The notes below the pieces were generated by a model. It was not told where the DNA came from. It did no database searches and worked only from the letters and a program-made list of their open reading frames with translations. Made by a program: the position numbers and the translations under genes. Shown in pieces: positions 7,082-12,349 of a stretch of 12,996 bases of DNA (its first letter is position 1; each line of letters begins with the position of its first letter). The stretch spans positions 1 to 12,996 of the forward strand of contig JAQSDP010000458.1 of NCBI GenBank assembly GCA_029945985.1, in the 5' to 3' direction. The DNA comes from a bacterium. GTDB taxonomy: Bacteria > Acidobacteriota > Blastocatellia > Pyrinomonadales > Pyrinomonadaceae.

Positions 7082-8158
7082 ATGGCAGTACTCGAAGGAA
7101 GATCTCCAGCAGAACGGAACAAGCTGATCGCCGCGGTCGTGCTGGGCGTACTCGCACTTGTCTCACTGTGGTTCGCATTCGGTCCACGCATCGGCGGCAC
7201 GTCTACGAGTGTCTCCGTCACCGTTTCCCCGACGCCCCGCACGGGCTCATCACCGAATCGCGAACTTGGCCCGGTTAAGATGCCGTCGAAGGCCGAGCAG
7301 GATCTGGCGTATATGGTTCCGGTCGTATACAACCGAGGATCCTTTTACGCTCCGGATCCGGGCCGCAACATCTTCGCTTTCTACGAACCGCCGCCGCCGT
7401 GCCCGGATTGCCCGACTCCGCTGCCGCCGACTCCGAAGCCCTTCATTCCGACGCCGACGCCGCCGATGCCGTTCGAACTGGTTGCGGTTTCGCCGGGGAA
7501 TATTTACGCTGGTTCGAAAGCGTTCAGGATGGAGGTCGCGGGCGACCGATTCACGCCCGACGCAAGGATCTATTTCAACGACGTCGAATTGGCCACAACG
7601 TTCATCAATTCGCAGAGGCTCGCCGCTAACGTTCCCGCGAACCTGATCGCTGCGCAGAGCGCGGCTAACATAATGGTCCGAACTCCGGACGGGAAAGGCT
7701 ATTCGCTCGGCCGCGGATTCTCGGTCCAGTCGCCGCCTCAGCCCACATTCAAGTATGTCGGGATGATCGCTCGGCGATTGGGCAATAACGATACGGCCTA
7801 CCTCGACGAGGGCAAACCAACACCCACCGGATACCGCCTTAATGATGTTGTTGCCGGACGTTTCAGGATCGTCAATATATCGTCGGAAAGAGTGGTCGTC
7901 GAAGACACAAACCTCGGCTTCCGCCACCCGGTAGAACTTTTTAGGCCGCCACCCGGAACCGCAAGCACGACCACTACTACCGGACCCGGCGGCTTCCCGG
8001 GCCGGCCCGGTGCGGGATTTCCGTCAAATCCGCAGATGCCGATGCAGGGCATTCCCGGCATTCCCGGCAATATTCCGGTGTATCGGCCGCCGAACCGCAA
8101 CTCAAACAGCAACAGGCCCGTAGATGACGAGGACGACGAAGATACGGATAACCGATAG
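7082..8158 (+). CDS. PilP/GspC-like protein with IPT/TIG domain, proline-rich linker and Gly/Pro-rich acidic tail
   Basis: This is a 358-residue bitopic protein with one membrane segment at about 14-33. NRGSFYAPDPGRNIFAFYEPP (84-104) resembles the segment before the PilP core. A proline-rich linker (102-130) includes a CPDC motif (107-110). Residues ~133-216 look like an IPT/TIG Ig-like domain: LVAVSPGNIYAGSKAFRMEV, GDRFTPDARIYFNDVELATT and VRTPDGKGYSLGRGFSV. Residues ~222-288 look like the PilP/GspC homology region: FKYVGMIARR, DTAYLDEGKP, YRLNDVVAGRFRIVNIS and VVVEDTNLGFRHPVEL. A Gly/Pro-rich segment (289-345) and an acidic end (DDEDDED) follow. PilP/GspC proteins connect the inner-membrane complex to the outer-membrane secretin. 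The inserted TIG domain is what sets this one apart. The gene starts 2 bp after the pilO-like stop, without its own ribosome-binding site. Its last 35 bp overlap the next gene. Confidence 0.75.
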   Translation: MAVLEGRSPAERNKLIAAVVLGVLALVSLWFAFGPRIGGTSTSVSVTVSPTPRTGSSPNRELGPVKMPSKAEQDLAYMVPVVYNRGSFYAPDPGRNIFAFYEPPPPCPDCPTPLPPTPKPFIPTPTPPMPFELVAVSPGNIYAGSKAFRMEVAGDRFTPDARIYFNDVELATTFINSQRLAANVPANLIAAQSAANIMVRTPDGKGYSLGRGFSVQSPPQPTFKYVGMIARRLGNNDTAYLDEGKPTPTGYRLNDVVAGRFRIVNISSERVVVEDTNLGFRHPVELFRPPPGTASTTTTTGPGGFPGRPGAGFPSNPQMPMQGIPGIPGNIPVYRPPNRNSNSNRPVDDEDDEDTDNR

Positions 8159-8810
8159 AGCGCAGCGTGGTGCTACGATGATGGCCGTCATGGGAATGAT
8201 GACCATCTTCGCCATTGGCCTGCTCGCCGTCGCCCCAAGCATCCAGCACGAGGTCCAGCGTGAAAAGGAGGTCGAGGCTATCGCCCGCGGCGAAGAGGTC
8301 GCCGACGCGATCCGTCAGTACGTCACGTTTTACAACGGCCAGCGTCTTCCTGAATCCATGGACGACCTGCTCGAAGGACTTCCGCAGGGCACAAAGAAAC
8401 GCCAGATCCTACGTCCGTCCGCCGCAATCGATCCGCTAAGCGAAGACGGTAAGTGGAGGTTGATCAAACCCGATCCGGAGACGATCGCACGCTTTGCACA
8501 ACGTGTCCAGGAACACAACAACGGCGTCTTGCCATCAAACCCATCGCGGTTGTTCGACCGGTACACTGTCGTGATCGTAAATTCGATAAACACCGGAACC
8601 GAAGACGAGGTCGAAGAAGATTTTGAAGTCGTAACCGATAACCAACCGTTCATCGGCGTAGCGAGTCAGAGCCGAAGTTCCGCGATCGTCACCTACTACA
8701 GCATCGAGCGCCATTCGAGCTGGATATTCACTCCGCTATTTAAGGGCACCTCGAGCTTCGGCGGAACAACGGACGCACCTATACCAGTCCGTCCCCCGAG
8801 GCCCGAGTAG
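8124..8810 (+). CDS. type II secretion/type IV pilus pseudopilin-like protein lacking Glu5
   Basis: This is a 228-residue protein. The basic leader (MTRTTKIRITDRAQRG) ends in glycine 16, followed by a hydrophobic helix ATMMAVMGMMTIFAIGLLAV (17-36) as in prepilins. Cleavage after G16 by prepilin peptidase is expected. Mature position 5 is Ala rather than the conserved Glu. After the helix, QREKEVEAIARGEEVADAIRQYVTFYNGQRLPESMDDLLE and DPLSEDGKWRLI follow the pattern of a secretion-type pseudopilin family common in Acidobacteriota and myxobacteria. The C-terminal ~70 residues are Ser/Thr-rich and end in PRPPRPE-like prolines. The protein is probably inserted in the inner membrane and incorporated into a short pseudopilus. 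The ATG at 8124 lies inside the previous gene and is the only upstream start that keeps the leader. The 3' end overlaps the convergent mscS-like gene by 32 bp. Confidence 0.78.
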   Translation: MTRTTKIRITDRAQRGATMMAVMGMMTIFAIGLLAVAPSIQHEVQREKEVEAIARGEEVADAIRQYVTFYNGQRLPESMDDLLEGLPQGTKKRQILRPSAAIDPLSEDGKWRLIKPDPETIARFAQRVQEHNNGVLPSNPSRLFDRYTVVIVNSINTGTEDEVEEDFEVVTDNQPFIGVASQSRSSAIVTYYSIERHSSWIFTPLFKGTSSFGGTTDAPIPVRPPRPE

Positions 8811-9708
8811 GAGTGGACACAGCCTCCAACTCCTTGATCAGCTCGCTTGTTCCCCTATTCACCTCATACCGGGCGGCGCTGAGCGCCTTTAGAACCTCGA
8901 TCGAAACATTGTCGAAGACCTGTAAAGGCTTGTTCTGATTCGTGTTGATCCAGAACTGGACTGTCAACATTGCGCCGTCCCCGGTAAATTCAGTTACGAG
9001 CACGCCCGGTTGAGGTTCGGCCTCGACACCCGCAAGCGTCGTAACAGTGTCCTGAATGAGCTGCTTAGCTCTCTCGAGGTCCGCGTCGAACCCGAGCGTA
9101 AATTTCAGCGTCATTCTTCGAAGTTTTCCGGCTGCGCGGATCGTCAATGCCGATGAGTACATCTCGCCGTTTGGTATCAGCACACCCTCTCCGTCATCCT
9201 TCCGCAGCATTGTCGCACGCACCCCGATATGCTCCACCTTTCCTTGATTCGATCCCACAAACAGATAATCGCCAATGTGGAACGGCCGCTGCCACAGGAT
9301 CAGGATTCCCGAGAGGAAGTTGCTGAGAATGTCCTTCGTCGCGAAGCCAACTACGAACGAAGTAAATCCTAATCCGGCTATGACCTGGCCAAAATTGAAC
9401 GATTCGACCACCACGGATAGTGACGCGAAGAGCCCTATCACGAACACGAATACGCCGATAAGCCGGCTGATCAGGATCCGTAGCTGAGTGTCCATCCGAG
9501 CCTTCCGGCTCGTAGAAAGAAAGATCCAGCGGATCAGCTTTCCCAGCAACCAGAAAACGAGAAGGACGATCAGACCCGCCAAAATATAAGGCAGACGTCC
9601 GGCTAGGCCTGCTAGCATCCCACGCATCGAGCGCGATATTGCCTCGAAGACCATCTCATACTGAAGTGTCAGCCAATAGGCCCAATTAATGCCTTGCAGA
9701 AGTACCAT
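8779..9708 (-). CDS. MscS-family mechanosensitive ion channel
   Basis: This is a 309-residue protein with three predicted membrane helices, at about 40-63, 80-101 and 109-138. The third has the pore-lining character of MscS TM3 (GQVIAGLGFTSFVVGFATKD, then ILSNFLSGILIL). The beta domain follows with QRPFHIGDYL (140-149), GKVEHIGVRATMLR and VLIPNGEMYS (176-185), all standard MscS marks. The C-terminal alpha/beta cytoplasmic domain (~195-285) is present, so the length is close to small E. coli-type MscS. Its role is release of solutes through the inner membrane on hypo-osmotic shock. The ATG at 9708 has only a weak GAAG upstream; an internal Met at residue 19 is a possible alternative start. The last codons overlap the end of the pseudopilin gene on the opposite strand, so transcription of the two converges. 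Confidence 0.93.
   Translation of the reverse strand: MVLLQGINWAYWLTLQYEMVFEAISRSMRGMLAGLAGRLPYILAGLIVLLVFWLLGKLIRWIFLSTSRKARMDTQLRILISRLIGVFVFVIGLFASLSVVVESFNFGQVIAGLGFTSFVVGFATKDILSNFLSGILILWQRPFHIGDYLFVGSNQGKVEHIGVRATMLRKDDGEGVLIPNGEMYSSALTIRAAGKLRRMTLKFTLGFDADLERAKQLIQDTVTTLAGVEAEPQPGVLVTEFTGDGAMLTVQFWINTNQNKPLQVFDNVSIEVLKALSAARYEVNRGTSELIKELEAVSTPTRASGDGLV
8809..8834. other. hairpin at the convergent 3' ends of pseudopilin and mscS-like genes
   Basis: AGGAGT (8809-8814) pairs with ACTCCT (8829-8834), and GGA (8815-8817) pairs with TCC (8825-8827), leaving one bulged A and a 7-nt loop. It begins on the pseudopilin TAG and lies within the mscS-like 3' coding sequence. No T run follows on either side, so it is not a standard intrinsic terminator. 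It may protect or define 3' ends, or be coincidental. Confidence 0.3.
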
Positions 9709-9766
9709 AAAAACTTCATAGAAAATAGCTGAATGATAACAAATGACGTCCAGGCCGTTATAATGA

Positions 9767-9795
9767 TTGACTTTCTATCTAAGTAGATTTAGAAT
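9767..9795 (+). promoter_or_regulatory. sigma70-type promoter of the dps-like gene
   Basis: TTGACT (-35, 9767-9772) and TAGAAT (-10, 9790-9795) are separated by the ideal 17 bp, each one mismatch from consensus. The transcript would start near 9802, giving a very short leader before the AGGAGA ribosome-binding site at 9807-9812 and the ATG at 9816. TATAAT at 9759-9764 is a second possible -10, but it lacks a good -35. Confidence 0.65.
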
Positions 9796-9803
9796 AATTC
9801 TAA
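9789..9803 (+). promoter_or_regulatory. PerR/Fur-type operator palindrome over the dps-like promoter
   Basis: TTAGAATAATTCTAA is a perfect 7-1-7 inverted repeat. It has the same architecture as the PerR box (TTATAATnATTATAA), differing at one position in each half. It covers the -10 element, so a bound repressor would block RNA polymerase. A further half-site (ATCTAA, 9777-9782) lies just upstream, as in overlapping Fur-family sites. Control of a Dps gene by peroxide- or iron-sensing Fur-family proteins is well established. No perR or fur gene is in the window. Confidence 0.55.
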
Positions 9804-9815
9804 TTTAGGAGAAAT

Positions 9816-10298
9816 ATGCAATTACACGAAACAAAAATCGATCTCGCTAAGAATAGGCGGGAAGAACTTATTGGAATTCTTAATAAAAGCCTTGCGGATT
9901 CGATCGACTTGGTCTACCAAGCGAAGCAGGCTCATTGGAATGTCAAAGGGCCAAATTTCATCGCTCTTCACGAACTTTTCGACAGGGTTGCGACCGAAGT
10001 CGACGCTCACGTAGACGACATCGCGGAACGCATCACCTCGATCGGGGGTGTGGCCATGGGAACCGTTCGATTGTCTGCTGAAAATTCATCCCTGTCGGAA
10101 TACCCGCACGAAATTTCAGATGGGACCGCACACGTAGACGCCCTGTCGGCCGCTTTGAGCGATTTCGGATCGAAGGTCCGGAAAAACATCGACACCACCG
10201 ACGAACTCGGTGACAAAGATACCGCGGATCTCTACACCGGCATCTCCCGCAATATCGACAAGCTTCTGTGGTTCGTTGAGGCCCACAATCAAGCGTAG
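9816..10298 (+). CDS. dps: Dps-family DNA-protecting miniferritin
   Basis: This 160-residue protein is the usual Dps length. The ferroxidase-site signature is present: QAKQAHWNVKGPNFIALHELFD (H40 of AHWNVKG), then VDAHVDDIAERI with D67 and D71 in the family's D/E-rich inter-subunit iron site. The C-terminal half forms the remaining bundle helices, ending LLWFVEAHNQA. Dps proteins assemble into 12-subunit shells that oxidise ferrous iron with hydrogen peroxide and store it, and many bind DNA. The N-terminal tail here (LHETKIDLAKNRREE) has a few lysines/arginines, so DNA binding is possible but not certain. The gene has a strong start (AGGAGA, 4-nt spacing), its own promoter with a PerR-like palindrome, and a strong hairpin terminator. 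It therefore appears to be a single-gene transcription unit. Its AT-rich upstream region stands out from its GC-rich neighbours. Confidence 0.93.
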   Translation: MQLHETKIDLAKNRREELIGILNKSLADSIDLVYQAKQAHWNVKGPNFIALHELFDRVATEVDAHVDDIAERITSIGGVAMGTVRLSAENSSLSEYPHEISDGTAHVDALSAALSDFGSKVRKNIDTTDELGDKDTADLYTGISRNIDKLLWFVEAHNQA

Positions 10299-10331
10299 AA
10301 GATGAAATAAATTTTTAAATACGTGCGAAAA

Positions 10332-10377
10332 TGAAAAGGGCAGATCGACTCATCGATTCGCCCTTTTCACTTTTCAA
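10332..10377. terminator. bidirectional intrinsic terminator between dps and the M20 amidohydrolase gene
   Basis: TGAAAAGGGC (10332-10341) is exactly complementary to GCCCTTTTCA (10360-10369). Inside, GATCGA pairs with TCGATT (one G-T wobble) around a CTCA loop, so the whole element folds into one long hairpin. T-rich tracts follow on both strands (CTTTT on plus, CATTTTCG on minus). It lies 33 bp past the dps stop and 15 bp past the amidohydrolase stop, and should stop transcription from both. Confidence 0.85.
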
Positions 10378-10384
10378 CTCTTTA

Positions 10385-11674
10385 TCACTTTATGTAGTCG
10401 AAGACGATGTTGGCGAATGCTTTGACTCCCACATCGAGCCGGCTATCGTCGATGTAGAAATCTGGGGTGTGATGCGGTGCCGCATCCTTCACGCTTTTAC
10501 CCTTCGGCATTCCGCCTACCTGAAAATAAAATCCCGGAACTTTCTGGTGAAAGTATGAAAAATCTTCCGCGCCCGTCACCCATTCGGTGAGGCGAACGTT
10601 TTCCTTTCCGGCAGCTTTCTCAAGCGAAGGGACCATCTTCTTCACAAGCTCCGGATCATTGAACGTCACAAGGGTTTTCGTATCTATCGAGACTTCCGCC
10701 GTAGCTCCCATGCTTTCCGCGATGTTTGTCGCGGTTCGGCGGATCTTCTCGTGAACGTCTTTCTGCATATCCGGATCGAGCGTGCGAATAGTGCCCGCCA
10801 TTGTCATCTCTTCCGGAATGATGTTCTCGCGAATGCCCGCGTTCCATCGCCCGACCGTGATCACGACCGGAGCCTTAGTAAGTTCCGACTGCCTCGCCAC
10901 GATCATCTGCAGCCCGGTATAGATCTGTGTTCCGACAGCTATCGGATCTACACCAGCCCATGGATATGCGCCGTGCGTCTGCTTCCCTTTGATCTTGATC
11001 TGAAACCAATCGCTCGACGCCATTATCGCTCCCGCCTTGTACTTGATGGTCCCGATCTCGGTCTGCGAATTGATATGAATGCCAAAGATAGCGTCGATCT
11101 TCGGGTTGTCCATCACGCCTTCTTTCACCATCAGCGGCGCACCGCCTTCTTCGCCGGCAGGCGGACCCTCCTCGGCAGGCTGAAAGATGAATACGACCGT
11201 TCCCTTGATGGCGTCCTTCATCCCGGCAAGAACCTCGGCTGCGCCCATCAGCATCGCGACGTGCGTATCGTGGCCGCACGCGTGCATGATGCCCGTCTTC
11301 TGGCCGTTGAACTCGGCAGTTTCCTTAGATGCGAACGGAAGCGAATTGCGCTCGGTCACCGGCAGCCCGTCCATATCCGCACGCAGCCCTATCACCGGAC
11401 CCGGCTGGCCGCCCTTCAAGATACCGACCACGCCAGTCTTCGCGACACCGGTGCGCACTTCAAATCCCAACCGCCGCAAATGATCTTCAACATACTTCGC
11501 CGTCTTCACCTCGCTGTTGCCAAGTTCCGGATACTGATGCAGGTGCCGCCGCCATTCGACCACCTTCGCCATGATCTTTGCCGTCGCCGCATCAATATCG
11601 CGGCTCGTATCATTTGCGAACGAAACAGACGACACACTCAACAACACGAGTAAGAGAGCAAGGGTTCTTTTCAT
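10385..11674 (-). CDS. M20-family (M20D) secreted amidohydrolase / aminoacylase
   Basis: This is a 429-residue protein with a signal peptide at 1-20 (MKRTLALLLVLLSVSSVSFA), so it is probably periplasmic, unlike many cytoplasmic relatives. M20D marks are WRRHLHQYPELG (41-52), VIGLRADMDGLPVTE (94-108), HACGHDTHVAMLMGAA (131-146, metal ligands Cys133 and His135), FQPAEEGPPAGEEGG (164-178, catalytic and metal glutamates E168/E169), GIH (198-200), the dimerisation-domain GKQTHGAYPWAGVDPI (230-245) and GAEDFSYF then HHTPDF (401-406). The family hydrolyses N-acyl bonds (N-acyl amino acids, hippurate, IAA conjugates) or dipeptides using two divalent metals; the exact substrate cannot be told. Start choice: GGAG at 11685-11682 lies 7 bases before the ATG. 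A -10-like TACAAT sits at 11712-11707 on this strand. Confidence 0.93.
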   Translation of the reverse strand: MKRTLALLLVLLSVSSVSFANDTSRDIDAATAKIMAKVVEWRRHLHQYPELGNSEVKTAKYVEDHLRRLGFEVRTGVAKTGVVGILKGGQPGPVIGLRADMDGLPVTERNSLPFASKETAEFNGQKTGIMHACGHDTHVAMLMGAAEVLAGMKDAIKGTVVFIFQPAEEGPPAGEEGGAPLMVKEGVMDNPKIDAIFGIHINSQTEIGTIKYKAGAIMASSDWFQIKIKGKQTHGAYPWAGVDPIAVGTQIYTGLQMIVARQSELTKAPVVITVGRWNAGIRENIIPEEMTMAGTIRTLDPDMQKDVHEKIRRTATNIAESMGATAEVSIDTKTLVTFNDPELVKKMVPSLEKAAGKENVRLTEWVTGAEDFSYFHQKVPGFYFQVGGMPKGKSVKDAAPHHTPDFYIDDSRLDVGVKAFANIVFDYIK

Positions 11675-11825
11675 TTAAGATCTCCGGAATTTGGACTGGT
11701 GAATGGATTGTAATCCGCGGTCGGCAAAAAGGAAAAGGCACGCCGCACGACGAACCTTCTATTCACGACCATTCGCCCCCCCGACCGGATGGCGGTCTTG
11801 TTCACCTTCCTTTCGCGAATGGATC

Positions 11826-11854
11826 AACAAAAATTAAAGGGGCTGCGGAGCCCC
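11826..11854 (-). terminator. intrinsic terminator downstream of the Fis-type gene
   Basis: On the minus strand a 6-bp GC-rich stem GGGGCT/AGCCCC (11854-11849 and 11844-11839) with a CCGC loop is followed by TTTAATTTTTG. This is a textbook rho-independent terminator, about 110 bp past the Fis-type stop codon. The plus-strand side is followed by a pyrimidine tract with few consecutive Ts, so the minus direction is favoured. Confidence 0.75.
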
Positions 11855-11888
11855 CTTCTTTCTTCTACCTGTCAGTTTGTGGAAGCCG

Positions 11889-11920
11889 GGCCGCTTTGGA
11901 AAAATTCTAAAATAGCGGCC
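11889..11920. other. stable hairpin in the 3' region of the Fis-type transcript
   Basis: GGCCGCT (11889-11895) pairs with AGCGGCC (11914-11920). Inside, TTGGAA pairs with TTCTAA (one G-T wobble) around an AAA loop, with AAT bulged on one side. It lies 45 bp past the Fis-type stop codon and ahead of the terminator. No T run follows, so it is a transcript-end structure or RNA element rather than a terminator in itself. Confidence 0.4.
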
Positions 11921-11965
11921 GCGGCGAAAAATGTGTTTGATTGCGTTTTCGCCTGTCGAAGGGGT

Positions 11966-12274
11966 TTATGTATGTGACCCAGTGCGCCGGATGTTCAATT
12001 GTTTCATTTTGGTGCAAAGAGTGCTGGTCTTCATATTTAGCAGCTTAGCAGCTCGATTCTGCCTGCCGCCGGACATTTCCAATGCCGATTCAATGAGCTG
12101 GATCTCAAACCGGGCGACGTTCTCATAGAAATCGATTCCCTTTTCGGGGTCGATGTTCACCGGCATCGTACGAAGCGTGGCTTCGTGCAACAGCGACCGA
12201 ACTAGCGACCTAAGGGCGTCCATTCTATCCACAAACTCCGTATTACCTCTGGGTGCGAAAATATGGGTTGCCAT
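11966..12274 (-). CDS. small stand-alone Fis-type HTH DNA-binding protein
   Basis: The protein has 102 residues from the ATG at 12274. A longer reading from ATG 12325 adds 17 residues, but GGGGGA sits only one base before that ATG; AAAGG lies 11 bases before 12274. The C-terminal ~45 residues form a Fis-type helix-turn-helix: ARFEIQLIESALEMSGGRQN, RAAKLLNMKTSTLCTKMKQL, NIRR. This is the DNA-binding module that ends NtrC-type sigma54 activators and makes up most of E. coli Fis. No AAA+ or receiver domain is present. The N-terminal part (DALRSLVRSLLHEATLRT) may be a dimerisation helix. It probably acts as a nucleoid-associated or regulatory protein. It follows the beta-propeller gene by 75 bp (25 bp with the longer start), and is followed by a hairpin and an intrinsic terminator. 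Target genes cannot be inferred. Confidence 0.75.
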   Translation of the reverse strand: MATHIFAPRGNTEFVDRMDALRSLVRSLLHEATLRTMPVNIDPEKGIDFYENVARFEIQLIESALEMSGGRQNRAAKLLNMKTSTLCTKMKQLNIRRTGSHT

Positions 12275-12349
12275 AGTGTGTACTACCTTTATGGCGGAAA
12301 CCTGAGCGGCAGGGTGTTTCGTCATTCCCCCACACGCCGTATTTCGGCC

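Larger units (their letters stand above)
11675..11965. other. non-coding region with three hairpins between the M20 gene and the Fis-type gene
   Basis: I see no credible gene in these 291 bases. Near the amidohydrolase start lie its ribosome-binding site and a -10-like TACAAT within the inverted repeat GGATTGTAATCC (11705-11716). A nested structure follows: CCATTCGC (11769-11776) pairs with GCGAATGG (11815-11822), enclosing GACCG/CGGTC (11783-11787 and 11793-11797). Next come the intrinsic terminator at 11839-11854 and a stable hairpin at 11889-11920. The density of structure suggests regulatory RNA or transcript-end processing, but no conserved RNA family is recognised. Confidence 0.45.

Noticed and set aside
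7250..7927. 225-residue open frame on the minus strand within the PilP-like gene
   Set aside because: Composition is Arg-heavy and repetitive from the reverse of proline-rich codons; the plus-strand frame has coherent domains and operon spacing.
8047..8075. Short tandem repeat of GGCATTCCC in the PilP-like gene, considered as a regulatory or CRISPR-like repeat
   Set aside because: Only two to three imperfect units, and it simply encodes the Gly-Ile-Pro repeats of the low-complexity tail.
9758..9765. TTATAATG as the main -10 of dps
   Set aside because: There is no acceptable -35 about 17 bp upstream, while TTGACT/TAGAAT just downstream has ideal spacing.
10751..11653. 300-residue open frame on the plus strand opposite the M20 gene
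   Set aside because: It is antisense to a gene with clear family motifs, is rich in Arg/His/Pro as expected of a shadow frame, and has no recognisable domain.
11789..11977. Small plus-strand frame across the hairpin region
   Set aside because: It crosses three hairpins and a terminator, has no ribosome-binding site and no resemblance to a known family.
12275..12349. Possible sigma54 promoter ahead of the Fis-type gene
   Set aside because: No GG and GC pair with the correct spacing and surrounding consensus was found.
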